The notes: generated from the letters alone by a model not told the origin. 64,000 bases of DNA from Physcomitrium patens (GCF_000002425.4 NC_037261.1:3657362-3721361), one strand, 5' to 3'. Numbered from the stretch's first letter, positions 1 through 12,003 are shown. Numbers and translations are program-made.

Positions 1-59
1 TTCTAAAATTACCGTAGGTATGGAGTTTTGTGCCTTGAAATTTGTTTTTGATCCAAAGT

Positions 60-1310
60 AATAACCAATATTGTATTACATGTCGTCTTATTTGAAAATA
101 CACAAGGCATATAATTGTAGAAGATAGGATTGTATTTTACAAGTATCTAAGAATCTTAATATGATTCATCCTTCTAAGAAAAATATCATTTTAATTTTAA
201 TTCAAAAGTACTTAAAGCCAATACAAAGTGCTCAAAAATACTCTTTTTAATAAATTTAACTATATATAAATTCCAATTTTCTTATTACTTTCATAATTAG
301 GTAATTTTAAATTTTCTTTGCAAGTCCTAATCCTAATTAGTAAGCTTTAGCAAGCTACAACTCCTAATATAACTATCTATTTGTAGAAAAATTTTGCATA
401 AAAATGCTACTATAAGTCTTCTATATATTTAAAAAGAATTCAACTCAACTCAACTTATAGATTGTGAAAAAAAGTCCAAAAATCACACTGATGTTACTTG
501 GCCACCAACTTGAAAGTTGGTATAAATGTTCCAACAATGCTTTCTCTTTCTCTAACTATTGATTTTAATTCAAAATTGGTATGTAGCTTAATCTTTAAGT
601 CTTCTAATACCATGCCAAATTTCACTTTGATCTAATACGTAGATCTTTAGATATCAAAGAAACCCTACTCAACCTCAAACTACTAACTTTTGATACCTTC
701 TCATACTAAAATCCAAATATCTCTCAATTGTATCATTAGATTATTACAAAATTTTATATACACTTAGCACATCTAATTAACTAAGCATTGTTAAATTTTG
801 AACTATAGATATAAAACCAATTTCACAAACTAGCCAAGAGTGCTAGCCCTAATTATATTGCATAATTTCCAAGTCACCAATATAAATCTTGACTTTGAAT
901 AAAAATTACAAATTCAAACCAATCCATAAAAAAAATACTTCATGACTCTAAAATAAGCTCTAATTTAGTTTTTCAATCCTAATTGCTAATCTTCAAATGC
1001 ATCCTATTTTTTCCTAGGTGGTCATTTTAGTAGCTAGAGATTTGATTTTAATCATGTCTCACAAATAGTTGATCTCCAAGTATCAATCTAATCTATTCTA
1101 GGAGTTTTTTAGTCCAATTCTACCGTCAATTTAACCTTAGTATCAACCATGCTAATTATCTACTTTTTTTACCTGATTTTACCAATTTATGATCTTTCTA
1201 AGGTAGTAAAAGTGTCTCTATAGGCTAGAAGGTAAAATTACTAACCAACCTTTAATCTACTAACTATTAAGATAAAAAATAAACTAAGAGACTTTTATAA
1301 AAGCCATATT
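60..1310 (-). repeat. Decayed LTR-like repeat, inverted relative of 9320-10580
   Basis: Read on the minus strand, this stretch aligns along its whole length with 9320-10580 on the plus strand. Shared landmarks include the segment with CTCTTAGTTTATTTTTT (1277-1295 here, near 9340 there), the TATAGATATAAAACCAATTT segment (805-825 versus ~9815-9835), a GATATC-AAAG segment near 640-655 versus 9975-9995, and CATTTGTATAC-like blocks. Identity is clearly imperfect and AT-shifted, so both are old. The plus-strand relative ends in a motif resembling the end of the intact LTR at 25166, which suggests LTR ancestry. It lies downstream of the minus-strand pol fossil at 2520-3545, so it could be that element's 3' LTR; this is inference. 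Confidence 0.65.
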
Positions 1311-1690
1311 TAAATATCTTAAATTATTAATGAAATAAGATAATTAGATATTAATTAAAAAATCATTTTTGATTATATTTTCATCATATAGTCATGTTAC
1401 AAAATGACACCAATCCTCTCTAGGTATCAATATTAGGTAATTTGAGGCAATTTTTGTTTGAATATATTGGTAAATCCTTTCTTAACATGTCTATATCAAT
1501 TATTTATCTCATTTACTCTAAATTGAGGCATTTATGCTTCTACAAAGCAAATAAAAGCCCCTTCTGTAAAAAGCAACATTAAGATTAAACTTTTTATTAC
1601 CTTCTTATTATTTATCCTTATTTTTCTATCACAACTTCTTATTAGGCTCTTCTATAACAGCACCCATATTTTTATTTTTCACCATATATT
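1311..1690. other. AT-rich intergenic DNA, nothing recognised
   Basis: No coding segment, RNA gene or clear repeat seen by eye. Confidence 0.5.
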
Positions 1691-2050
1691 TGTGTTATTA
1701 TATGACAACATGTTAATAGCTTATATTACAAGCTAACCATGTAATATACATATAAGCAACTTATCTTGCAAGTTAAGATGCGTGCTTTAAAAATTGGACA
1801 CATATTGGAGGCTATATAAAATATTGTCACATAGCTCCTAGTTAGATAGTATATATAGAAATAAGAATGAAGCTTTTTTTATTCTTGTCAACATCTTTCT
1901 AGTCTTTAATCTTATTTCAAGACTTTTTAGTTTTCTTGTCTTTAGTAATAGTAATTCTAATTTCAATACTATATTAGTTTTGAGTAAATACCTATTCTTT
2001 CCAAATGACATAAGATTGTATTGAATATTTATTTGTTTGAAATTTATATT
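1690..2050 (+). repeat. Dispersed repeat family R, copy A
   Basis: Shares an ordered series of blocks with copies at 5250-5720, 34140-34520 (minus), 38270-38410 (partial) and 50290-50780. The blocks are a GTCCTATA/GGCTATATAAAATATT-like stretch, AGATAGTATATATAGA, AAGAGTGAAGC, TTCTTGTCA, and TCTTGTCTTTAGTAATAG near the end. The TATATA block followed by a conserved purine-rich stretch looks like the promoter and start of R in an LTR. No TG..CA ends or target duplication could be fixed. Confidence 0.65.
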
Positions 2051-2519
2051 CTTCACAATTCTTTTAGTATAAATAATGATTAAAAAGTTCATAAGATTGG
2101 TAATAAATTATTTTTCATCTTGAATAAATATCATATAATTATACAAAGTCTTTATTGTCTTTTATATTTAAAGTTATCAAAAATCTCTTGAAATTAATTC
2201 AAATATCTTATTATATCTAAAATATCTTATAGATGTATAATTATAATAAGCTTAAAAAATACATAATTGATCTTTATTTTTTAGAATAGATAAGTATTTC
2301 TTAAAGTATAAAATATTATTTTTGAAATCAAATTTAAAAGTATCATATGATTTTAAATAATTATTCTAAATATCATACATAAGAAAATCTAATGAAATAT
2401 TTGATTGAACTTAATTAAGAAAAGTTAAATCAACAATCAAATTTATTTTAAAATAATTTATTTATTATTGATCAAAATTTACATCTTCTTTTTTTTAATG
2501 AAGATAAGAATAATTAGAG
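2051..2519. other. AT-rich DNA, possibly decayed integrase region
   Basis: This is the position where integrase would lie for the minus-strand pol fossil at 2520-3545, but I cannot read any integrase motif. Only short blocks without a stable frame are visible. Confidence 0.3.
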
Positions 2520-3545
2520 AAGATATCAAATAAATCTTGTTATTTTTCTAGCCAATAAATAATATTGAATAGAAATCTTATCAAAGATCTGCTCCAATGG
2601 ACATGCAATTATGAAGTATTTAAGTTTCTTATGATTTGTATAAATAGCCATTTGACTAAAATTGTATTTTTAATAATATTACCATTCTTGAATTGCAAGT
2701 AGCTTTTTATTGTGAATCTTATAATTGATCTTAATTGCTGAAAACTTTCTTGAATAAAAAGTTATAGAATAAAATTTATCATCTACTTTCATTTTTAATA
2801 AAATTGCATTAAAGGCAAAGTTTGATGTATTTTTTTTTATAAAAAATGCCTTAAAAAAATCAATGTAATACAAATTTTTGCTGTATTAAAAATTATATTC
2901 AAAACTTTGAATATAGCTCTAGCTTCTTTATTCTACTCAAGTTTATCTTTATAAATTTAACATATAAGTATAGTTTTAGCTTCAAAACAATTCTCAATAA
3001 AGATCAAATAGTAATTAATTAATTTAAAAAAAAAACATTAGATATCCTTTTTGTTTGTAGAATCTTTTAATCTATAATAATCTAAATTTTTTCAAAATAC
3101 AATATAAGGCCATTATTTAAATTGATATATCTTATAAAATCAATTTAAGTTGTATTAAATATCTATTTTTCCATCTTAGTATACAATCTTGTATTTTTAA
3201 GTTTTTGTAATATAAAAAAAATATAAAGTTTATACTCTTTTATATTCTTAAAAATAGATTAAAATTTTGTCCAATTAAAAAATTAAAAAAAAATTATAAT
3301 ATTTGTAGTAGAAGAAATCTATTCTTAATGGTAATCTTGTTGAATATTTGATAATTTACACATATTTGTAATGATCTATCTTCTTTCTTTGTAAATAAGA
3401 TAGGAGCTCCAACTAGAGATTTTGAATAGCACATGAAGTTTTTGACTAAGTTTTCATCAATATACTTAGTGAATGAAGTTGAGTTGCTTTGTGATAAGGT
3501 ATAGATTGATTCAAATGGCAATTAATTTCTTTCTTGAAGATTAAT
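2520..3545 (-). pseudogene. Decayed Ty3/gypsy pol (reverse transcriptase and RNase H)
   Basis: On the minus strand 3521-3294 reads as the start of a gypsy reverse transcriptase: a block with IYTLSQ, then YIDENLVKNFM, GAPILFTKKEDRSLQICVNY and TIKNRF, matching the usual order of the palm/fingers region in chromovirus-type elements. Further along, 2873-2679 reads as RNase H with FAFNAIL, FYSRKFSA and NYKIHNKKLLAI, and the frame continues to about 2520 with a YTNHKKLKYF-like block. The catalytic YxDD segment between the two is not recognisable. There are many stops and AT-shifted substitutions, so this is a dead copy. The N gap at 3639-3914 cuts the upstream part. It is not closely related to the intact element at 23.8-32.1 kb, whose RT and RNase H motifs differ. 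Confidence 0.85.
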
Positions 3546-3587
3546 CAAACAATCATAAAAAAAAATCTTAAAAGAATATTTTTATTT

Positions 3588-3589
<2 letters not shown>

Positions 3590-3638
<49 letters not shown>
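3590..3638. repeat. (AT)n microsatellite at the edge of the assembly gap
   Basis: Uninterrupted AT dinucleotides running straight into the Ns, so the true length is unknown. Confidence 0.97.
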
Positions 3639-3914
3639 NNNNNNNNNNNNNNNNNNNNNNNNNNNNNNNNNNNNNNNNNNNNNNNNNNNNNNNNNNNNNN
3701 NNNNNNNNNNNNNNNNNNNNNNNNNNNNNNNNNNNNNNNNNNNNNNNNNNNNNNNNNNNNNNNNNNNNNNNNNNNNNNNNNNNNNNNNNNNNNNNNNNNN
3801 NNNNNNNNNNNNNNNNNNNNNNNNNNNNNNNNNNNNNNNNNNNNNNNNNNNNNNNNNNNNNNNNNNNNNNNNNNNNNNNNNNNNNNNNNNNNNNNNNNNN
3901 NNNNNNNNNNNNNN
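3639..3914. other. Assembly gap (276 N)
   Basis: A run of N flanked on the left by an AT microsatellite, which is the probable cause of the break. Open frames across it are artefacts. Confidence 0.99.
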
Positions 3915-4725
3915 TCATTGATAGCTATACTCTTCATTTTTTGATTTTATTTTTTATTTGAATAATATTAAATTGTATGTTTAAACTCTCCATAATATAA
4001 GTAAAATCGTTTTTAACAATATTGATGTTTTTTTGCATGGGTGAGAGGTTTAAAATATATTTTATTAATTTGCATAGATTTTAGTCTTGATTAATAAGTT
4101 TCTTAAAATTTAAGAGTTTTCGTGACTTGATTTTGTTTTTTTTTTATAACTTTTTTTGTATCTTTTAAAAAATTCATTGTTTTATAAATTTTCTTGAAAA
4201 ATAAATTATTTCAATAAATTTGTTTAAATATTTTTAATAATATATTTCTAATATTAAAGCTAAAAGAATGTTAAATAAACCTAGTCTTTTATTAAATTAA
4301 TCCATCTATCATCATAAATGAATACATAGATTTTTCATCTCTTTTTTATTATTAAAATTATAATCTGCATTTGGATTTTAAAAAATCATGGTTTTTTATA
4401 AATAAAATTTCTACAATCATATAAATATGACCAATAGAAATTGTTACCAACAACTATAATTAATGGCTATTTTTCTTTGTTTTTGCTTACTATATCTATA
4501 AGTTTTTATATACTAAATCTTTTTTTATTTATCCTATGATATAATTTTTTATTTTTAATATTTTATCTAATATACAGAGAAGAAATAGAAGATTGTATAC
4601 TCTATAGTTATTTGAATTTTACAATAAAAAGTGATGCACATATATATTTGCTCTATCAAAGTAATATATTGAAAATATAGAAGAGATGAAAGATAATATA
4701 GATTCATTTGCATATAATCAAAGAT
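3915..4725. other. AT-rich intergenic DNA, nothing recognised
   Basis: No gene, RNA or repeat recognised. It may hold the 5' end of the Mutator-like element whose transposase starts just downstream. Confidence 0.45.
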
Positions 4726-5060
4726 ACATCATTTTGTAGACATTGTTTAGACAAAGATTCTATTGATCTTAAGTATGACAAAAGAAGAGTTTATTGTGAA
4801 TAAAATAATCATATTTGTCAATGAAATAATGCAAGTCAATTGACTAGATGCCCAATTTTATTGCATGACCGTTATTTACAAGGTAGTACACAATGACACT
4901 TGAAAGTTTGGAATGGTCTTCATAATTATGGATCTTCTTCTTCTCTTTCAAGTCATTCATTTGTTTGGCACTTTTAACTAGCAAAGAAAGAAATAACATC
5001 ATAGTTGCTTGCCACAAAGATAGCACCAAAAAACATTGTGATTACTTTATAAAAAAGTGA
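4726..5060 (+). pseudogene. Mutator-like transposase fossil, N-terminal part
   Basis: Reading the plus strand through stops gives the order seen in the FAR1/WRKY-GCM1-like N-terminal domain of plant Mutator-like transposases: an ASQLTRCPILL block (canonical form has a TGCPF-type motif), then LKVWNGLHNY (canonical VxNGxHNH), a serine-rich stretch, and then LLATKIAPKNIVITL, matching the linker that precedes the catalytic domain. The match lies in one frame with stops where codons have decayed. The catalytic part follows at 5753, so the gene was split by a later insertion at about 5061-5750. An open frame on the opposite strand (4844-5029) is a shadow. Confidence 0.8.
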
Positions 5061-5752
5061 TTCTAATAGAAATATTATTACTTATATTATTTATTATTAC
5101 TTATATAATTTTATTCTACAATTATCTTTTACCTAATATTTTTTTATAAGAAAATATGCATGTTTATGAATATAATATAGCAAAGTATCATGAACATGCA
5201 TATTTTCTTATAAAAAAAATATTAGGTAAAAGGTAATTGTAGGTAGATTTAATGTTATTTTATGGAGAGCTTCTTAGAAGCTTTATAGTTGTGAAATTGA
5301 ATTTAGATGTATTTATAGTTAATTGATAAATTAGAAACTTGACTAAGAAATTAGTAATATATCATAAATATTGGTAGCTTGTGATACTAACTAATTAAGT
5401 GGTGCAAAAATAGAAAACTTATCTTATAAATTAGGCACGTATCTTATAAGTTGGAAACGTATTGGAAGTCCTATAAAATATAACCATGTAGCTTATATTT
5501 AGATAGTATATATCGAGACAAGAGTGAAGTATTTTTTACTCTTATTAATGCCTTTCTAGTCTTTAGACTTATTTCAAGACTTTTTAGTCTTCTTATCTTT
5601 GGCAATAATTATTCTAATTTAATATTACACCATCTTTGACTGATTTCTTAGTCTTTTTGAGTGACACAAGAGTATATTTGTCTTTTAGTTTTTAAAGATT
5701 TATATCCTTGATACAATGATTATATCATATTGAACATATTCATTCTTTACCT
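5061..5752 (+). mobile_element. Insertion splitting the Mutator-like fossil; holds palindrome and repeat R copy B
   Basis: The transposase reading breaks off near 5060 and resumes near 5753. The intervening ~690 bp contains the long palindrome at 5116-5242 and, from about 5250 to 5720, a copy of dispersed repeat family R (blocks ATAGTATATATCGAGACAAG, AGAGTGAAG, TTATCTTTGGCAATAAT and GAGTGACACAAGAGTATATT). The size and the TATATA-containing core suggest a solo LTR or short LTR-bearing element. Exact ends and target duplication could not be fixed by eye. Confidence 0.65.
5116..5242. repeat. Long palindrome (hairpin), ~54-nt arms with 18-nt loop
   Basis: The left arm 5116-5169 and right arm 5188-5242 are near-perfect reverse complements (for example TAAGAAAATATGCATG on the left against CATGCATATTTTCTTA on the right), with few mismatches and one length difference. 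It lies just 5' of repeat R copy B inside the insertion that splits the Mutator-like fossil. It could be a terminal structure of that element, a small MITE, or a hairpin RNA source. Confidence 0.9.
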
Positions 5753-7105
5753 ATGGTTTGCTTTATAGAAATTTTACATGCCATTAAATATCACATTATT
5801 TATTCATGTTATAAAGACAATAAGACAAGTTTTTTTTTATTCTTTGCACATTTTGGCTATATTGGACTTATAAAAAAATACATTTTTTCTATTGTTATGG
5901 ATTGTATATACAAAACAAATAGATTTAGAATGTCTATGTTGCATATTGTAGAAATGATAAGTTTTAATATCTCTTTTATTAATGTTGTTATTTTTCTATA
6001 AGAAGAAATAAAATCTTTTTTTTTTGCTAAGAATTAATTCAACCTCTTCAATTATATGGAGATATTTGATCTGTATGCATTGGTGCTGGTATGAATTTGG
6101 CATTAATAAATGCTATTAAATGAGTGTTTTTTACTTCAATTGTCTTATTTTGTATTTAGTAGATTTAAAAAATATCTTAGAAAATTGTAAGAAGTACTTT
6201 TTAAATAAAGTAGAAATAAATTAGTCTTTATTTCTTGCAAAGTAGACCATTATGTTTGATACTTCTTCAAAAGATCTTTACAATTTAGAATAGTTTAATC
6301 TTTGTAATAAATACATTTTTATTATTTCTCATATAGTTATTATATACTTACCAAATACCTAGATATCACATAAAAAATAGTTTATTAAAGCTTATAAAAA
6401 TAATTTCCTTCACCTTAGAAGTGTTACTACATCATAAGTAGAAGGTCAAAATTGAGCATTAAAATAATATTTAAAAAATTTGCTAAAGTCCTTTAAGAAG
6501 TATAATTTTTTTTCTTTCACTTTTTTGTAGTATACAATAAAATAAAACAAGGCTTAAGAAATTTCAAAAAAAACTCATGTATGTTATCAATAAAATAATG
6601 GTTTTTTTTTACCAATATTATAAAATGTGTCTCTTAATATGCTCTAAACCTTATTTTTAAATAATATAAATATACAAGAGTAGCAATTGATAATAATTTT
6701 TCCTATAAAAGATCAATAAAAAATATATTAGGCCTTATATGTAAGCATTGGATTTAAATATTATTAAGGAATGGCAAGATTTTAGTAATTAATTATTTTT
6801 ATCATTGATATCATTTAATAAATAATTTTAAATTATTAGCTGTAATATTGCTACAAATTTAGCTTATTACTTCTAAAGATATATACCTTATTTATAATAT
6901 TTTTAATTGTATATTTGATCTATTACCTCTTCGTCAACAAGAAAAAATATCTAATCAATTGTTGGAACTTATAACAATTAAGATAAGGTTAAAAAATCCA
7001 AAATTCAGCTATCAAAAGGACATGCCACATAGAAGAACAAATAGATTAAGAAGTAATGTACATATTGAAATATCTATCCAAAGTTTTGCTTCATAGTTTG
7101 AAACT
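5753..7105 (+). pseudogene. Mutator-like transposase fossil, catalytic and C-terminal part
   Basis: The open part 5753-6001 contains LFFAHFGYIGLIKKY, SIVMDCIYKTNRFRMSMLHI and ISFNISFINVVIFL. This is the hallmark of the MULE transposase domain: the first catalytic Asp in MDCTYKTN, followed by the PLLxIVG-type block. Beyond the stop the same protein can be followed through stops and frame changes: MNLALINAIK (canonical D-x-LALMNAI) near 6090-6120; a WTIMFDTSSKDLY-like block near 6245-6280; KAYKNNFLHL then TTS-VEG then ALK-YLK near 6390-6470, the conserved TTSRVEGxHxxLK region; and a GRPxGSxNK-like relic near 7020-7060. It is non-functional. The N-terminal part is at 4726-5060. Confidence 0.88.
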
Positions 7106-8428
7106 ATTGAAGCAGCAATAATAAAATATTGTAAAAATTACAAATATTTTGAATATAATATTTGCTTATGTCTTATAAGAGTGACTTTTCTTTTACAATT
7201 ATTTACAAGTGGATGAAGGATATAATCCAATTCAAAGTAGTAAACTACCAAAGTTGATTTGTATGAAATTAAAGCTTAATGTGCTATTATAAAAATTTAA
7301 GTTTATCAATTATTTAATTCATAGTAATAAAGAGTGAAGTTGTTTGCAATAAAGTGTATATAAAAAGTTGTAGTAAAAAATATGCTTAACACATTGAAAA
7401 GCAACTTTTACAAGTAGAGCTTCAAAATCAAAATCATATACTAGTGAGTAAAGTGGAAATCAAATGCACAAGTGATAAAAAATAGCATTTCAACATCTAC
7501 ATTCTATAATAATTAATATATTTTTTTAGAATTAAATCTCAAATTGATTAGCACAAATGCTAGATTTATAAGTAATATATGAAAATAAATCATTTAGTAT
7601 AAAAACTTTAATGACTTTTAAAAGTTTTAATACTTCCACCTATTTAGGATAATAAAAAAGTACTATAGGATGTTTCATAGTACTATTATAAGAAAAAAAT
7701 TGTGAAGGTATTGAAGTTCATATTTTATCTCAAGCAATTGTTTCAATTCTACATTTTCAATTCATATCATCAAATGGTAGTAAAATTTATATAAATTTAT
7801 TAATACATAGAATTATAATTATATATTATATTAAAAATTGGTTGATGGAATGATCTTCTTTTCTTTGTAGATAGGAGAAGTTGAATAATAATATAGTAAA
7901 TTTTTAAGACTACATGAAGCTACACCATTAGTTCTTAATCAATCATTATAAAAAATTGCCTCTTCTTTCTAACATCATTAAGCATTTTTACTTATAAATC
8001 ATTAATGTTAATATAAACATACTTTGATCATGCAATAAATTGCACACTTTAAAAGCTATGAATTAAAAAACATATCAAAAAAGATCACATATATTTTTTC
8101 CATTCATAGAAGATGCAATCAATTTCTTAAGATGGTCCATGCCATCTCTACTAAATCAAACCTTGTCAAGTGTAGCATCTAGAGCACCAACTCCCACCAA
8201 CTAATTATTATTCAAAGTCTCAAATATTCTATCTATACTTATAACAAATATATTCTATGCAACAACTTGTAAAGAAAAAATCTCTAATAGACAATTATTC
8301 ATATTAACAACAAATCAAACCTTCATCCTAATCATAATCACAATGACAATAAATAAAGATAAAGATAAATCATCATGACTAATTTTCTTTTCAATATAAA
8401 TTATTATAGATTAAAAAGAGTTTTTGCA

Positions 8429-8461
<33 letters not shown>

Positions 8462-9128
8462 ATTTGCCATGAAAAAGATGTAACACAAAAAAGACATTGA
8501 TGAACAAATAAATCAATATATTGCATATAAATTATCAAGCATAGTTATTTTAACAATACTAGGAGGATCATTGCCATAATTTTTTAATTGAAAATAGATA
8601 TTAAATAGATAATATTTAATTAAAGATTTAAAAATAATTTGACTATTTTTTATCAACATAAAACTATTATTTTTAATATTATCAATTTATAATCCTTACA
8701 AAAATATTGGATAGAAATTAACAATAGACTACAAATAAACTATCTTTGAATCATTTGAAATATTACAAACTATATGTATTTCATATGAATTTCTAAGAAA
8801 ATATTTTAAGTAATATTAAATTTAATACTATCAATTTTTAAAGAATCACCAATAGAAATATTACCATTATTTTTATAAAAATAAGAATATATTGAAAAGT
8901 GAGATACATATATAAAACAATAATGAAACATGAATATTTTATAAATAAATTGTTATCAGATGCTTTACACCAAACAAACAAGAAATGTAAAATATATGAC
9001 TTATGTAATAAAAAAAAAAAAACACATGCCGTAGATGAATCAAGGCACTTTGTCCTTGTATGAGTCTAAAATATAATATGAACTAGATTTAAATATCCAT
9101 GTAGCTTTTTAACAATTGTTATTTTGAA
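7106..9128. other. AT-rich intergenic DNA with a 30-bp A tract
   Basis: No gene recognised. An uninterrupted A run lies at about 8430-8459. The part near 7105-7500 may belong to the tail of the Mutator-like element, but I cannot align it. Confidence 0.45.
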
Positions 9129-9219
9129 TGATAGATCTTGCTCAATATAATGCAATTTAAATAAGAACAATACAACAATCTTGTGTCTTTGTTGGCATGA
9201 TACATCTCACTTGATGATG
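9129..9219 (+). repeat. Single unit related to the 12.0-12.17 kb tandem array
   Basis: Contains GATAGATCTTGCTCAATATA followed by an AAATAAGAACAATACAACAA-like block and GTGTCTTTGTTGGCATGATA, the same order as the ~67-bp units at 12004-12170. Confidence 0.6.
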
Positions 9220-9319
9220 TTGTCTTATAACAAAACTATATGATAAAAATATAATCAAAAATAAATTTCTAATTAATATCTAATCATCATGGTTCAATAA
9301 TAATTTAAGACATTCAAAC

Positions 9320-10580
9320 ATGGATTTTGTGAAAGCCTCTTAGTTTATTTTTTTGTCTTAATAGCTAATAGATTAAAGATTGGTTAATAATTTTATCTTT
9401 TAAACTATAAAAATTCTTTTATTATCTTAAAAATACCATAAATTTATAAAAATAGGATAAAAGAGATAAATAATTAATATGATTGATACTAGAATTAAAT
9501 TGAAGATAAGATGAGGCTAAAAAATTTCTAGGATAGGTTGGATTAATATCCAAAGATCAACCATTTGTCAGATAGGATCAAAATTAGACCTCTAGCTACT
9601 AAAATGGCTACCTAGGGTAAAATATAGGGCCATTTGGAGATTGGTAGTTGAAATTGAAGAGCAAGCTTTAAGATTTTTTAAAAAATATAAGGCTTATTTT
9701 TATAAGATTTGGAATAATTTATAATTATTTTTCAAAGTCAAGGTTTGTATTGGTGAGTTTGGATTTATATAATATAATAAGGGCTAGTACTCTTAGCTAA
9801 TTTGTATAATTGATTTTATATCTATAGTTCAAAATTTGATAGTGCTTGGTTGATTGGGTGTACTAATTATGTATTAAATTTTGTATTAATCTAATAATGT
9901 GGTTGGAAGATATTTAATTTTTGATACAAGAAGGTATCAAAAGTTGGCACTTTGAAATTAGATAGGATTTTTATGATATCTAAAGATCTACTAATCAAAA
10001 TAAGGTGAAATTTAGCATAGTATTAGAAGACTTAAAGATCAAGCCATAAAAAAAATTTGAATTAAAGCTAATAATTAAAGAAAGAGAAATTGCTACTAGG
10101 ATATCTACATCAACTTTTGAATTGAGAGTTGTGTGACATTAGTACAGTTTTTTGGATGTTTCTTCATAATTTATAAGTTAAATTGGATTAATTTTTTTTA
10201 TGCAAGTAAAAGACTTATAGTGGCATTTGTATACAAAATTATATACTAAGTGGATAGTCAAATTAGAAGTTACAACTTACTAAAGCTCATTGATTAAAAT
10301 TAGGGATTACAAAAAAAAATCAAAATTATCTAATTATGAAAGTAATAAGGTAATTGGAATTTGTGTATAGTTGAGGTTACTAAAAAGGATATTTTAGAGA
10401 ACTTTGTATTGGCTTTAAGCACTTTTGAATTAAAATTCAAATTACATTCTTCTTATATGAATGAAATCTATTAGGATTTCTTAGATTCTTGTAAAACTTA
10501 ACTTCACCTTCTACAGCCAAATGCTTAGTGCATTTCCAAATAAGACAATACGTAATATAATATATGCTAGTTTAATAAGG
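9320..10580 (+). repeat. Decayed LTR-like repeat, inverted relative of 60-1310
   Basis: Pairs over its whole length with the minus strand of 60-1310. Near its right end, about 10502-10560, it carries CCTTCTACAGCCAAATGC and then TAGTGCATTTCC and ACGTAATA. The intact LTR ends with the same series (CCTTCTACAGCCAGACGC, CGGCGCGTTCTC, ACATAATACGACA); nearly all differences are C-to-T or G-to-A. This points to an old LTR of the same broad lineage as the element at 23804-32113. Confidence 0.65.
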
Positions 10581-10589
10581 CTATTATTA

Positions 10590-12003
10590 AATTTATTTTT
10601 ATATTAATAATAGTTTTTATATATTTAAAGCCACCTTTATTAGACATTGATGATTCATAAAATCTTATTTTATTTCTTTTATTTGGTGTTTAAAGTACAT
10701 ATTATGTAAAAATTATTAAAAAAAGAATTAAAGAAGGATTTTTATATAAAAAGGAGTAATTAGACCAACCATATGGATGAATGGAGATGGATGATGAAAA
10801 TCTCCATTCTTATTGGCCAAAATTCATGTCCAATAAATTTCAAGGAGGTTGCCTAAGGCTTTATTAGGAATTAGGATTATTCTTTTAAGGCCATCAAAAA
10901 TTAGAATCATCAAGTTCAAGATTTTGGATATGGTTTTTGTAAAAAAATTCTATGCTTTGGAGTTTTTGTGAACGGAATATAGATGCTTAAAGTTAAGGTA
11001 TCAATTTTATATCTATTGTCACTCTTTGGGACATAGCAGACACATATAAAGGACTTTTGAAGATTAAATTGCTTAAATAAAAAGTTGATTTAAAGGGCTA
11101 TATTTTTATATAAAAAGTAAAAGATTTAAATTTGATTTAGAAGAAGAATGATTGCTTGATGACAATACTTCCAAATTGAGGTTTGTAAATAAACCAATTT
11201 CATGAGAGATTTGATTCTAGCCGTATCTTAGGCATTTAGATGAATCTTTGGCTAAAATTTTCCACAAATATGTATTATTATGTTGTAAAGCTATACACCA
11301 AATTTTGTAGTATTTAGATTTTGGATTTTTGAGATATAAAGAAAATAGTATTTGGATACTTATAAAGTAGGATTTAGAGGATAAGTTAGGATTTCCTAGA
11401 TGCCAAACAATCTATAGTAGATTTATAGTTCATTTTTTTGTTGGTAAAGCTTAAGAGTAAATGCTAAATTTTCTAGAAATTTGAAAGAAATTGAATGGTT
11501 GAATCTAGAGATATGATATTCTAAAGTTTGGAGAAAAAAATTCTTTGTAGGAAAAAAATATTTTAAAAGGATTTTTCTACAATTTGGACATTTTATACAA
11601 AGTAAAAGGATTTTTGGGAGTCAAGACTTTATATGTATATTAAAAATGGAGATATGGAGCTATAGAAAAATCATAGTATACAGATAGATTTTTGTAAGGA
11701 GATTATAGATTTTTCTTTAAGCTTATGAAAAATCTAACTTACTACCAAATATTTAATTATGATTTGGTATAGCAAAGGATGTTAAGGAATTTTTAGAGGA
11801 CTTAGAAAGCCTTGTGTATAAACCTTCTTAAATATAAAAGATTTTTATTATTAGAATATCTTTCTATATTATTATATTTATTTATTTTCTATAATAAGAA
11901 TAAATCACTTACTAGAGCTTGGCCAATAAGTTAAAGCTAAATTCTCTACATCTACATACCTAGTGTATTTCCGAATAGAAAAACATGCTATACAATAATA
12001 CAA
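10590..12003 (+). repeat. Probable third decayed LTR of the same lineage
   Basis: Its right end (about 11945-12003) has CTACATCTACATACCTAGTG, TATTTCCGAATAG and a CAATAATACAA-like stretch, again a decayed form of the LTR terminus seen at 25120-25166. The body is AT-rich with no coding signal. Left boundary unknown. Confidence 0.4.

Noticed and set aside
3534-3944. Frames across the N run and AT repeat
   Set aside because: Artefacts of undefined bases and dinucleotide repeat.
4844-5029. Minus-strand 61-codon frame
   Set aside because: The plus strand reads as the MULE N-terminal domain, so this is its shadow.
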